A stretch of 64,000 nucleotides of DNA from Schizochytrium sp. TIO01 (taxonomy: Eukaryota > Sar > Bigyra > Thraustochytrida > Thraustochytriidae): contig SMSO01000034.1 of NCBI GenBank assembly GCA_004764695.1, forward strand, positions 1,629,501 through 1,693,500. Reading direction: 5' to 3'. Shown here piece after piece: positions 39,789-50,723 of the stretch. The notes under the pieces are model-generated. The model did not search any database. It had not been told where the DNA came from and saw only the letters and a list, made by a program, of their open reading frames with translations. The first letter of the stretch is position 1; every line of letters starts with the position of its first letter. Both the position numbers and the translations under genes were made by a program.

Positions 39789-40624
39789 CTTCTATAAGCT
39801 CGTCCTTGTCGCTCTCTGAAAGTCAATGCCAGGGTTGCGAGTTTCCTCCCCTTTCGGTTTTGATGTACAGTTGTACCTGTTGTTTGATTTTAAGTTTGCT
39901 CGAACAGAGAGATTCCTGAGAAACAAAACCATTTGGGGGTTGACTGAAAAGATAGCCCTCCTCCAATTGGGAAGTTTGGCCTTAAATTAATGACTCTGCT
40001 AGAATTTTATAATATATGGCCCTAAGGTGGGCTTAATATTACCGAAATCACTAGCCTCTTAGCTAGGGTGAGCCCTAAGGGGGTTATTGTTAGGGGTCCA
40101 GGTAATGATATTTTAACGTGTCATTTGAGAACTGGTTTTGATGATGGAATAAATTCCAACGCTGCTTGAACTTAGACTTTGTTGGTCCCCATATGAACAG
40201 CCTCCATACAAAGGGCACAGCCCTTTGGTGTCAGACGTGTGCAGATGGCTCATATATGCCTACTATCCACCGAATATTTTGGCTTTTGGCCTTTCCGGTT
40301 TACATGCCGTATGGAACATGAGCTGCTTCGTCTTCGAAGAAGGCTCCCTTCTGCTGCATTCCAAAATTCTATTTGCCATCTTCAGGTGTATGTGGACATG
40401 GTGTTCATACCTAGATGTCCAAAAGACGAGTGTATTTGAAGTGACTTTTCTTCATCGGGATTTGGTCTTTTGTGTATCCGTGTTGAAGTAAATCCATTGC
40501 TGTGCGTAGATTTAGAGACAGAGAATGCCGACAATCAAAAACCTCCGGGAAGAAATCCAAGCTAGACCACTACATTTACCTGGCTTCAGGACATCCGACA
40601 TTTATGCTCGCTTGCTCAGAGCAT

Positions 40625-40651
40625 CAGTCAGTCAGCCAGTCAGTCAGTCAG
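40625..40651. repeat. CAGT microsatellite
   Basis: Nearly seven CAGT units, one changed to CAGC. Confidence 0.85.
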
Positions 40652-40848
40652 ATGGCCTAGGTTTACAGAATCCATGATTCTGCAGACGCCAAGAATCGCC
40701 CAAGATGTTCGAAGTTTCTTGCCCTGATTTATAGATCTAGAGTCCTGATGACGCCATGGAAACCACAACCACATCCTCTATCATAACCTGGGTAGATAGC
40801 AACATTGGAATACAGAGTGTTATCCCCTGATGCTGTAGATCTCGAAAA

Positions 40849-40872
40849 CAAGCAAGCAAGCAAGCAAGCAAG
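40849..40872. repeat. CAAG microsatellite
   Basis: Six CAAG units, followed by CCAGCC. Confidence 0.85.
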
Positions 40873-41182
40873 CCAGCCTTACACAAACAGGCCTAATTAA
40901 GGACCTATTTCATGGCTCCCGCGGTACTTCCTTTCAGTGCATCACATAGCGGACTTCGAGTATCAGTCTCACATTTGAGACTAAATCTCCGACTTCACTG
41001 GTAGATTGAGCGTTTCTCTATTACGCCATAGATTCAACCAAAATGGCGGCACCAGAGCTTAGCCAGAGCTTGGTTGGCCACCTCCGTTCTGATGCTTTTG
41101 CCATCCTTGGCACCGAAGTGGTCCATTGTCGTTCATTTCGAGAACTTCGCCAAAGAAAGGAGCTCCGAACAATCGAAGATTG

Positions 41183-41278
41183 CAAAACAAAACAAAAAAC
41201 AAAAGAAAACAAAAAAAGAAAACAAAAAAAGAAAACAAAACAAAAAGAAAACAAAAAGAAAACAATCTCTCTCTCTCT
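41183..41278. repeat. A-rich purine tract with CT repeat
   Basis: About 80 bases of AAAAC, AAAAG and AAAAAAAG units are followed by seven CT dinucleotides. Confidence 0.8.
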
Positions 41279-42788
41279 GTGGAAACCTCATAAGAACTGC
41301 TATCGCCATCCTAAGTAAGTGGACTCTTTCACGTAACCGCCCTCTTCACCGCCGTCCATGATCAGGCTCCAAATGAATCAAGATCAGAAAGGCCTAAGAA
41401 GCCGCAGCAGATCGTGAAACCCAGTGCCTTCGAACCAGTCTCAGCTCACGTCTATGCTCGGCAGAGGTGCAAAGATTGCCCGTGAGACACGCAGCGATAG
41501 GCGAACTCTGAGTCAGTCAGTCAGTCATATACTGAGCTTCGACGGCGGCGCTGCAACGCGCGAGGTTCGGTTACGAAACGCCACACGCGCTGGAGGCCTT
41601 TCCGTGTGGTTTTACCGAGGATGATGAGGATTTTGTTGGCGCTGTTGGGAACGAGGATATAACTTGAAGAAAGACAACGGCGGCGTCAATGGAGCGGAAG
41701 GGAAAGCGAAGAAGAAGAAGAAGAATATGACGATGATGATGACGACGAAGAAGAAGTGCTTCGAAAGAGACAAATGGCGTCCATAAGAAGTTGCGAATTA
41801 GAGACGATCATGGACGGGGATCCAAGAACTCGAGAACTCGAGAACTCGTGAATTTATTTGTCATGCACCACGGCACAACGAATGCGCACAACGAATGCAT
41901 GGCTGCCTTGCCTCCCTTGGGAGGGGAGGAATGTGCAAGAAGCGAATGCCGTCGATTTGGTATGGTTCCCCCGAAGGAAATCCGTATCTATCGGCCCAAA
42001 GCGAGTGAAGAAGGTCCTCGTCGGATTGTCCGCATCGAGTTCCGCTGTTTAGGTCAGATTTGACGGAGTTCTTCTGCGAAATAGGATTAATCAATATGTC
42101 ACAGTGAATGGAAAATGTAAGGGATGCGAAGCACATTCATGCATCAAAGCCTGGCTTGGAAGGAAGGGCTTGTGGTATGAGCGGTGCGAAGCCTAGTAAA
42201 GTCTTCTCGTCGGCCCTTGCGTAGACAAAGACCGGTCTTGGAGCCGGAGTGTCTGGTTCGCTTCTTTGCCCCGGACCACTCTCGCTTGGGCGTGCATTGC
42301 GTTTTTCTTGTCTTGGGTTATATGAGGTATGTACTTGGAAAAGGCTCAGAAGTAGTACAATAGGATATTGTTGGTACCGAATATGGCGGACGGGAACTTA
42401 GCGAAGGTTCTTGAGAGCCAATCAAAGGGCATCATGACGGGCTTGAAGATCGCCAGAAGGCCCGGCACGTAGTTTCAGACAGCATTCTCTACTATGCAAA
42501 GCATTTGCAGCTAGAGGTGTTGCTTTGCTTTGACTTCGGCTCCGCTTTCGGATTCTATGCTCGAGGTTTCCGACGTGGGCGCAATGAGCAAAAGGAACCG
42601 ACCAAGATACCACGCCGCTTTCTCAGCAAAACTGATTTGAGGAGCAAGGCAGCGACTGCAAACCCAAGACCAAGGACAGATTAATCAACGTTGTTGCAGA
42701 AACCTCTCCGCAAAACCCAAACCCAACGAGGTCAGAGACCAGTATTGACGTAGAAGGCTCCACAGGAACGTATAAAACCAAGTACAGC

Positions 42789-44009
42789 ATGGCACTCTTT
42801 AAAAGTCTTAAGCTCGGCGACCTTGAGCTATCCCACCGCATAGCGTTGGCTCCTTTGACCCGACTTAGGGCCAACAACGACACGCTCGCGCCGACGAAGC
42901 TCGCTCAGGAGTACTATGAGCAAAGAGCTACTCCAGGCGGCCTGCTCATTTCCGAAGCCACCTGTATCTCTCCCGAAGCCCTCATCGGCAACAATGTACC
43001 AGGAATCTGGTCCAAAGATCAAATCGAGGGCTGGAAGAAGGTCGTGGATGCCGTTCATGCCAAAAACGGCCTCATAAGCATGCAGCTTTGGCATACTGGC
43101 CGTGCTGCTCATGACAGCATGGGTCGTCATCCTATGGCTGATCCTGAGCGTATGCCGACGGTAGGTCCCAGCGACATCCCAGCGCCGGGCAAAACATTTG
43201 GAACTATTACAGGCGAGTCACTGGACTATTCTAAGCCACGTGCGCTAACAGAGGAGGATATTTCACGCATCGTGGATGACTACAGACGCGCGGCGAGAAA
43301 TGCTCGCGAAGCTGGAGTTGATGCCATCGAGATCCACGCTGCACATGGGTACCTCATTGACCAGTTCCTGAACGACAATCCAAACAACCGCATGGACAAG
43401 TATGGAGGCAGTATAGAGAACCGATGCAGGTTCTTGAAAGAAGTCCTTGCTGCTGTGGGCGAGGAGATGCCCTTTGCGCGTATTGGTGTACGCATTTCGC
43501 CTCAATTTGAAGGTACTAGGCGGTATTATGGATGTGAGGACTCTAATGCTTTGGAGCTATACTCGTATGTGATCCGACTCTTAGACTCCTACGACCTGGC
43601 ATACCTTCTTCTCACGGAACCACGTTGGACTCCGCTTGCCTATGATGATGACCACGCGAAAGATCCAGGCTATGCAATGGGCCTTCACAACCCTCAGCAC
43701 TTCCGCAAACTCTATCGCGGTCCCATCATTGGCGCTGGTGGATTTACACCCATCACTGGCAACGATGCCGTAAAGGACGGGCTTTATGATGCTATCGCAT
43801 TTGGACGCTGGTTCATCTCCAACCCAGACCTAGTTCGCCGTACTCGTGAAGGGCTTCCTCTCACACCTTATCATCGCGATTCTTTTTACAAGCTGGGATC
43901 CCCGGATGGATACATTGACTATCCCATGTACGACGATATCGAGGATAAGTCAAAGTTGGTCTCACACGATCGTATTGGCAAGAGCCTGAGTGAGCTGAAG
44001 ACCGAGTAG
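42789..44009 (+). CDS. Old Yellow Enzyme family NADPH:flavin oxidoreductase (copy 2)
   Basis: The 406-residue paralogue of the minus-strand gene at 38562-39788 can be aligned end to end with it. Matching motifs: LAPLTRLRAN, PGGLLISEAT, MQLWHTGR, H183-x-x-H186 in IHAAHGYLIDQFLND, DKYGGSIENRCR, GAGGFTP and AFGRWFISNPDL. The chosen ATG (MALFKSLKLGDLEL) aligns with copy 1. TATAAAA at 42771 is only 18 bases upstream, so if it is the core promoter the mRNA leader would be almost absent. Both copies keep the catalytic residues, so both are probably active; different substrates or regulation are likely but unproven. AATAAA follows 25 bases after the stop. Confidence 0.95.
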   Translation: MALFKSLKLGDLELSHRIALAPLTRLRANNDTLAPTKLAQEYYEQRATPGGLLISEATCISPEALIGNNVPGIWSKDQIEGWKKVVDAVHAKNGLISMQLWHTGRAAHDSMGRHPMADPERMPTVGPSDIPAPGKTFGTITGESLDYSKPRALTEEDISRIVDDYRRAARNAREAGVDAIEIHAAHGYLIDQFLNDNPNNRMDKYGGSIENRCRFLKEVLAAVGEEMPFARIGVRISPQFEGTRRYYGCEDSNALELYSYVIRLLDSYDLAYLLLTEPRWTPLAYDDDHAKDPGYAMGLHNPQHFRKLYRGPIIGAGGFTPITGNDAVKDGLYDAIAFGRWFISNPDLVRRTREGLPLTPYHRDSFYKLGSPDGYIDYPMYDDIEDKSKLVSHDRIGKSLSELKTE

Positions 44010-45470
44010 ATTTCATTTATAACACAAAGTATAAATAAAGTTTAGATTTGCATTCTTAGTTTCCGTTTCACAGCTGTAGGAACTATAGACCACAAGGTAC
44101 ACGATAGTTTGAATAAGAAACTGGGATTTAAAATGTTATACTTCATGACCAGTGCACGGAATTTAATTGGAAGCGAGTGTCTTGTCATCGAATTTCTACT
44201 TCTATCCTATGCACCATGTTTATACTTTCACAAATATTCCCTTGTATTTAGTTCGAACCCGCCAAGAATTATCAATGTGCTCACTCCCCAGTGAGTGTGC
44301 CTCCAAGGATTTTTACTCCTCGTACCTAAGACGGGCATCTGTACCAGTTGCAGGTCCTATTATCTCTGGGTCATAAGTAACTGTCTTGACGACCTTAAAG
44401 GCGCCAACATCACCCCTCTGGTTGTTTGTTCTTTAAGCGAATAAACCAGACTTCTGAGATACAGTAGCACGACATAGTGATTCATTACAACGACTTGGAA
44501 GATGCAGTTCACCAAGCCCAAAGCTATGCTTAGCTCCACTCCCAACAGAGGCTCTTGATCGGGTTATAGGTGGTAGTAGGTAGTCGTAAACGCTTCCCAG
44601 CTTCTCCAGAAAGGACCAGAAGCTGGGCTCTCTTTATCCATCCGGGAACAAAAGCTGGCGTCCAAGAGACACCACTACCTATGCATATTGTCCCCTATTA
44701 CCTACTGTTGAAACATGATTACTATTTAAGGCATCGACCGCCCATGACTGCAAGGATGACGCCCCTAAGTATAACTTTGAAGAGCATGCACGTTCTTCAA
44801 GTCTAGAAGTCTAACGTATGACGCGTTTGAACGATTCTGTAATTGTCTGCAGCACTCAAGTTGGCCTTATTGGTTTATAAATAATAATAGACTGCAATCC
44901 TTGTGGTTGGACCAAGAAAACTTCATCATTTCTACACGAAGCACGCAAACAATGTCTGCTGGCTGTATCATTCAGTTCATTGCTTTTGTTTATGGCCAGG
45001 CTATGACACTATGATAGGTAAATAACAATAAGGCATAATAATATATAAGTAAATTCCGATCTCTGCAGGAAGCGGGAATGGGAAGAATGCTATGACCACC
45101 ATTATGACCTTCAAGAACAATGAAATGAAATCACTTCGAAGTCCGTCATTTTATGAGCTGGCAAGAGCAGCAAACTACAATACTGCTTGCCTAGTGCAGT
45201 TGCTGACAGATCCAGCTTTGCTGATATACGTTCGATTGAAAGCTTGACCTTGAGCCTGCTCTTCATCGGCGCGTTGTCGAATCAAACTTGTGCACTTTTC
45301 GTGGAATCCAATTGCAAATCGCGGTGCAGTTTCACCTTCTTGAGACAGCAAATACCTGAAGCAAAGGTCTTCGCGACAATCGCGAAGTTTTCAAGCCCCA
45401 AGGGTGCGACTTGCCTTGTTTGGCGTTATCTAGGAGCGAGCAGAGAAAATAGAGTGGGCTTTTGTTGAAA
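44010..45470. other. Spacer, no supported gene
   Basis: AT-rich between OYE copy 2 and the hotdog gene. Open frames are under 95 codons and lack domains. Confidence 0.45.
44034..44039 (+). terminator. Possible polyadenylation signal of OYE copy 2
   Basis: AATAAA occurs 25 bases after the TAG stop. The position is plausible; the signal used by this organism is unknown. Confidence 0.35.
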
Positions 45471-46661
45471 ATGGCCGGGATCCGAGCCATGGAAGAGGTT
45501 TCTTCGACGCAGAACGGCGTTGAAGCGAGCGTCGTGAGAGCGAATACACGCGAAAACAACTATTTCTGGGGAAGTAAAAAAGTCCTAGTCGATGGGGACC
45601 TAGATGAAGGAGGGGCCTGTGAGGTGGAGTTCACGAACAGAGCTGAAGGTCCGCCCAATGCGGCGCACGGAGGCTCTAGTGCAGCGACACACTGCGCTTT
45701 GCTGTTGAAACCGTGCTCAGAGAAAGCTGGCGTCCCGGAGCAAAGCATTACAACATTGTACACCAAGCTTACTTACCTCAAGCTCACAGCATTGAGCCAA
45801 ACACACCACTTCAAAGTTCTTGAAGTTGACGCCAACCCCACAGAACACGATGATGTAATAGCCTCTGCGCGAGGCCAGATCGTAGATGTAGCGGGCGACG
45901 TTCTCACGGAATCAGAGGTGCGCTATACAAGCACCCTAAATGTGAAGCTTTTGCAGACGCTCAAAAGCAATGATGTTGAGCTCTCCAAAACACCCCTTTT
46001 TGCAACAGTGGTGGGAGGCACACTTGCCAAGATTCAACAAGCTGGGCTCGAGTTGCGTGGGCGGCCTCTTATTGATGAAAGTTTGCTGAAAAACATTGAT
46101 ATGAGCAAGGCAGTGCCTTCTTTGAATAATTTTGAGACCATGGGCCCAAATCCTAACGCCCCTGTAAGTAACATTGAAGGTTACGATTTTGCAGGAAACC
46201 ATAACAATATGTTTCTTTGGACTGCATACTCTGCAGAAAACCAGCACATCTATGCTGCGCTTGCAGTCTCAGGTGCTACGTCGCAGGGTAATAGCCTCAT
46301 TGATGATAAGCCATTTCTGAGCCAGGATGGCCTCTTTGTTGGTCTCGATCATATCATGGGCCAAGTTGTCTTCCTCAGTGGATCTCATTGCGTAACTGCC
46401 TTCCTTGAGGTAGATTACATTAACGCCGTAGAGATCGATCCGACGGCAAACAGCATCATCTACCTTCATTCTTGGGTTGAGCGCATGGAGAATCGCAAGG
46501 TATTTGTGCGTGGATCTGCTCACATCGTGTCTTTGGAGTATGCGAGTTCTTCGAACCCAGAAGACTGGGCAAAAGCACCTGTGATTGCCGAAGCAAAGGG
46601 CCTTTTCGTCCGCATGAGTTTCCCGGGTCGAACAGTACCTTCAACCTCCAGTAAGCTCTAA
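45471..46661 (+). CDS. Double-hotdog thioesterase-like protein
   Basis: The start is the ATG at 45471 (MAGIRAMEEV) and the product has 396 residues. Two hotdog-fold modules are visible. Module 1 (~20-160) has the HGG motif (H66-G67-G68 in NAAHGGSSAATH), TLYTKLTYLKLTAL and a strand pattern ending GDVLTESEVRY. Module 2 (~225-385) has SQDGLFVGLDHIMGQ (D293), TAFLEVDYINAVEID, WVERMENRKVFVRGSAH and IAEAKGLFVRM, typical of 4HBT/PaaI/THEM4-type acyl-CoA thioesterases. Hotdog thioesterases cleave acyl-CoA or acyl-carrier thioesters. A one-chain pair mimics the usual dimer. Which module is catalytic cannot be settled by eye. No targeting peptide is obvious. A role in fatty-acid metabolism is inference. 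Confidence 0.72.
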   Translation: MAGIRAMEEVSSTQNGVEASVVRANTRENNYFWGSKKVLVDGDLDEGGACEVEFTNRAEGPPNAAHGGSSAATHCALLLKPCSEKAGVPEQSITTLYTKLTYLKLTALSQTHHFKVLEVDANPTEHDDVIASARGQIVDVAGDVLTESEVRYTSTLNVKLLQTLKSNDVELSKTPLFATVVGGTLAKIQQAGLELRGRPLIDESLLKNIDMSKAVPSLNNFETMGPNPNAPVSNIEGYDFAGNHNNMFLWTAYSAENQHIYAALAVSGATSQGNSLIDDKPFLSQDGLFVGLDHIMGQVVFLSGSHCVTAFLEVDYINAVEIDPTANSIIYLHSWVERMENRKVFVRGSAHIVSLEYASSSNPEDWAKAPVIAEAKGLFVRMSFPGRTVPSTSSKL

Positions 46662-48238
46662 ACACCTCTTTGGAAGTACCTACTCAAATGCAATGTAACC
46701 TCTTTTCACATTATCTTTGCCATTCAGTTTTGGGTGATGCTGCTTGAAGTTTCTTTGTTATTCTTACTCCTCACTTTGCTCTTTGAGTTCTTGTTCAATG
46801 TGCACCCTAATCAGAGTTTACCCACACAAGCATGAGTCATTATTTCGGCTTGAATACTTCGCTCAATCTTGAAGATTCAACTGATTACCTCTGACTAGTG
46901 AGAGTACCACAAAATAATTTTTGGTACCTGTTTTCTTTGCAGGGTTTGTTTTCTTGATCCAATAACTCAGGGACGAGGAGGGGGCAACACAAAACCTACG
47001 AGTTGTTGAGCATCCGTTACTCCTTATTTAGCTGTGAACCAGCAACTTAATTGAGGGTGATAATGGATAGCACAGATATGCTTAGGGTTGTTGCATGGTA
47101 GAAGCAGAACTGTGGAACAAACATAGCATTGTAACACAATGAGTACACACCTTCAAAGGCGTGGTCACTAATAACTTCGTATTCTAGAATACATATACGT
47201 ACGTACTTTGTATTTCTTTTTATCATAAAATAAGAGCCTCCCTCAGCTCGGCAGCCTTGACAATCGATCTGAGGGTTCAACAAATGTGTTGGTGCTCAGA
47301 CTCGTACTTATCTTCTTTTCTAATTCCTCTAACAATCAAATGTGAAAACAAGAGATTATTCTTGGTACACGCTTTTCTTTTCTTTGTAGGAAAGGCATCC
47401 TTCACCACTTAAAGTTGCTCTCACACCACACAGGCTCTTGCGACCAAGCAACTTCTATACAGAAGAGAGTGTTAGTTCAATCGTATTGCCTATGGGGGTA
47501 GTTGTGTTTTCTGTCAGGAATACGCACCAAACTAGACGGAGCGTGTTTGCGTTCATCATAAAGTCGTAGACCTGACCGTTCCCCGCGCAGGATACTACCA
47601 TTATATCTATCAAGAACAATAGGAGTACCAGAATACCTTAGAATCAAGCAGCAAAAAGTTGACACTAGGGAGTACATAGGCGTCCATAATCACACAGGCT
47701 CTAGGAAGGCTAAATTTAATAACATTGTATGAATAAACTTTATTGTGGACACTCGTATAATAAACTATTACTATTAAACAAGCCGGAGGCCGTCCAGACC
47801 ACTTTTCATCCATCATGAATGAGAGGAGACATCTTAAATCATTGACTGAGAAGTTCAATTCCCAAACCCCCCAGAAGCGATGCTGTAGTGTATCGTGTTA
47901 GTCTTCTGTATGGTCACCTACATCACAGGGGAAGCGTTGAAACAGCTCGGGATATAGCAAGAGCATTGGACGCGTCCCCACTATTAACTCAGAGAACAGA
48001 GCAGCAACGAGACTGCTGGACGTCACTCCTCCCAAACTGATTGTTCTTGCTCACTTTGAATCTACTGTCGTGTGATCTCTTCTTCGGAAGGATTTATAAA
48101 AACCGAAAAGCTTGCTTTGTAGTAGTGATTCTTCATCATAACAAGCAAAGCTCTGCGAAATCCCAAGCTTTAGCAGCAAAACAACAGTCGTAAGAATTAT
48201 TGGCATTCAAGAAAGTTTTACTCTTTCAATCAACCATA
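46662..48238. other. Spacer with promoter of the TIR-like/TPR gene
   Basis: AT-rich. Frames at 47047-47283 and 47610-47858 lack domains. The TATA box near 48095 is listed separately. Confidence 0.45.
48095..48102 (+). promoter_or_regulatory. TATA box of the TIR-like/TPR gene
   Basis: TATAAAAA lies 144 bases before the chosen ATG. This implies a leader of roughly 110 bases and supports the ATG at 48239 rather than the earlier open TTG. Confidence 0.55.
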
Positions 48239-50416
48239 ATGAAATGGACCCTTCGCAAAGCTGCAGAGCTCCTGAGCTTGCGTAAAACTTTGCCACGAAT
48301 ACTGGACTTCCGCGGAATTCACATAAGCCTACTTCATAAGATTGTAAAAGAACTCCAGGAGAAAACTCTCGCGCCTGGTATTACCCTTTTCGAAACTATC
48401 CGAGAACTCCCAGGTGGGATACCATCCGGATGTACGATTTGCGTAAGAGAACATATTGAAGCTTCTGATGTTACCTTACAAGGACATTATACTGGTAAGA
48501 AAGGCACCATTACAACCCATTTCATATCAGGTAAAGATGCCATTGAGAAGCTACGCAAGGACTGGACCTTTGACGATATTGCTGAATATGTGGTCCTGCC
48601 TTCGGTCTCAAAATTAACGAAGAGTGCTCAGCTTTTCCTTAACACCGTTCCAGAAGTAAGCTTAGCAGCTTCCTTCCGAGGCATATATGTGATTCACGCA
48701 CATCAATCCCGCTTTATGGATCTTGTCCAAGCGATTCAATCATATATCGATCGAAGCCATTTGGACATCTCAAAGCAATATGTGTGGCTTGATGTTCTTT
48801 GTTCGCATCAACCGTTGCTTCTCGGTCGCACTGCTAAACTAAATGCTGAATTGCGAACCCACAAGGACGAAATTATTATTCATGGCTTAGAGGAAGCGAT
48901 TGCCAAATTCAACAAAGTCGTCGTGTTTCTTGACAGTTGGCACAGCCCAAACATCTTGCGTCGTAAATGGTGCCTTTGGGAAATATTTGTGGCACTTCGG
49001 CAGGAACGCTCATTGCATGCAATCTATACACCCGATCAAGAATTTAGTTTTGAGAGTGAGCTGTGCTTGAGTCCAGAACGCATTGCATCGGTTCTGCTGG
49101 AAGGGTTTAAAACACTTGATGCAACATGCTGGTCTACCCGCGACGAGAAATTACTAACAATAAATTTAAGTCAGGATCTAGGCAGCGCTGAAGAAGAAGA
49201 CTCCCTAAGTCTTGTTATGAAGGAGCAAATGCAAACTTGGTACATTGAGATGATTTCCTATGCTATTTTAAAAACATCAATGTCCTCAAGTGCTCACCCC
49301 AAAGCTTCCCTTGAAGATGAAAACAGAAGATGCGTTTCGGAAGCTAACATTAAAGTTCAAGCTGCCATGTTTTTTCGAGCTCAGGGTATGTATGAAGAGG
49401 GTACACGACTTTGTCAAGAAGCATTAGATTTGTTGAAAGCAATGCTTGGACCATGGCATGAGGGTGTAGCGGATACACTGGCAAGCATGGCCAAAATCCA
49501 AAAATCACAAAAGAAGCATATGGAGGCTTTTGAGCTATATCGTGAAGCAATCAGCATAGTTAGAGCAATCCACGGATCTCGAAACCCCAAACTAGCGAAT
49601 TTGCTGATGGATCAAGCTGGAATCCTTCGCACTCTTGGAAAATTGAAGGAGGCAGAAAATGCTTATAATGAAGCCCTTGGGATCCGCAAAAGTCTGTTTG
49701 GTGATCGGCATGTCTCGGTGGGCCAAACCCAGGCTGCCATTGCTTCGCTTGTCTCTGCAGACGGACGCCATGACCAAGCTTTGCAATGTTTTGAGACCGC
49801 CCTGACGATTTTCAAGGAGTCTCTAGGCTCCGACCATCTTAGCGTTTCTGATGTTCTCCTTAATATTGGCAAAGTGCAATCCGCCCAAGACAAGAAAGAG
49901 CAAGCTCTAGAAACCTTTAATAAGGTTCTCAAGCTTCATCAAGGAAAACAGGGCATTGACCATGAGCGCAACATCGCAATTACTCAAAAAAACATCGGTT
50001 TAGTTTATCATACTATCGGTCGATACAATGAAGCCCTCGAATGCCACGAAAAGGCCCTGCACTCATACCGATTAATTTTTGGGCCATGCCACTGCGATGT
50101 AGCACAAATTTTGCAAGCAATCGCAGTTGCTCACCATGCACAAGGAAAACACTTGCAAGCACTAAAATATTATGCGGAGGCCTTGGAAATTGCAAGAGAA
50201 ACAGCTGGTGCAGCGAGTGCTGAGGCTGCCGTCTCCTTGAACGGCATGGCAGCAGCATTTTTTGAACGTGGAGAATTTCATACAGCTCAAACTTATCATG
50301 AGGAAGCTCTTCGAATTCTGCAAGGTCTCCGCGGAGAAGAGCACCCATCAACATGTCGAACTCGCGATCAACTCCGGGAGTGTAGAAGGCAATTGTCTCA
50401 GTCTAGGCGATTCTAG
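48239..50416 (+). CDS. TIR-like domain joined to eight kinesin-light-chain-type TPRs
   Basis: The 725-residue product starts at MKWTLRKAAEL. Residues ~1-130 are a helical, unrecognised domain. Residues ~145-300 resemble a TIR-like fold found in protist TPR proteins: strand GIYVIHAH, YVWLDVLCSHQP, a GLEEAIAKFNKVVVFLDSW strand, then SPNILRRKWCLWEI. The WCxxE (W244, C245, E248) sits where TIR NADases carry their catalytic Glu. Residues ~370-705 are eight 42-residue TPRs of the kinesin-light-chain type (e.g. GRYNEALECHEKAL, GKHLQALKYYAEAL), which bind peptides or partner proteins. No NB-ARC ATPase or membrane segment lies between. The closest known pattern is an intracellular sensor or scaffold with a TIR-like effector, as in innate-immunity-like proteins; a cytoskeletal adaptor is the alternative. 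NAD hydrolysis is untested inference. Confidence 0.78.
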   Translation: MKWTLRKAAELLSLRKTLPRILDFRGIHISLLHKIVKELQEKTLAPGITLFETIRELPGGIPSGCTICVREHIEASDVTLQGHYTGKKGTITTHFISGKDAIEKLRKDWTFDDIAEYVVLPSVSKLTKSAQLFLNTVPEVSLAASFRGIYVIHAHQSRFMDLVQAIQSYIDRSHLDISKQYVWLDVLCSHQPLLLGRTAKLNAELRTHKDEIIIHGLEEAIAKFNKVVVFLDSWHSPNILRRKWCLWEIFVALRQERSLHAIYTPDQEFSFESELCLSPERIASVLLEGFKTLDATCWSTRDEKLLTINLSQDLGSAEEEDSLSLVMKEQMQTWYIEMISYAILKTSMSSSAHPKASLEDENRRCVSEANIKVQAAMFFRAQGMYEEGTRLCQEALDLLKAMLGPWHEGVADTLASMAKIQKSQKKHMEAFELYREAISIVRAIHGSRNPKLANLLMDQAGILRTLGKLKEAENAYNEALGIRKSLFGDRHVSVGQTQAAIASLVSADGRHDQALQCFETALTIFKESLGSDHLSVSDVLLNIGKVQSAQDKKEQALETFNKVLKLHQGKQGIDHERNIAITQKNIGLVYHTIGRYNEALECHEKALHSYRLIFGPCHCDVAQILQAIAVAHHAQGKHLQALKYYAEALEIARETAGAASAEAAVSLNGMAAAFFERGEFHTAQTYHEEALRILQGLRGEEHPSTCRTRDQLRECRRQLSQSRRF

Positions 50417-50723
50417 CAGACAGAACTGAACCCATGCAACTAAATCTACAGTCTCTGACCCCCTAATACTATCAATTGACCATGTTAATATGAAAAACAT
50501 ACTTGCTATTTCTTTATACCATAGGTAATGCAAATTAGAAAAGAAGAGAGATAGTCGCATATCCTCTTGTAGATTATGCCGATCAAGCTTTTTGTTAAAA
50601 ACGACGCAACCTTACATTCAATGGTATTGCTCATCTAATTGAAGAAAATAAATCAACAGAAAAGTAAAAATAATGAAAGTTTACAGAGGAGAGCATCCCG
50701 TTTGCTGTTTGTTTATCTAGATC
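50417..50723. other. Convergent spacer
   Basis: 307 bases between the TIR-like/TPR and ankyrin genes. It contains AATAAA near 50646. No gene is seen. Confidence 0.5.

Larger units (their letters stand above)
39789..42788. other. 3-kb divergent spacer between two OYE genes
   Basis: Holds both OYE promoters plus microsatellites: CAGT (40625-40651), CAAG (40849-40872), a purine-rich AAAAC/AAAG tract with CT repeats (41183-41278), GAA triplets near 41715 and CTCGAGAA units near 41830. The open frames in it are short and without domains. Confidence 0.5.

Noticed and set aside
42771-42777. TATAAAA as core promoter of OYE copy 2
   Set aside because: Only 18 bases before the ATG, so the usual ~30-base spacing would put the transcript start inside the coding region. 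Left unannotated as a promoter.
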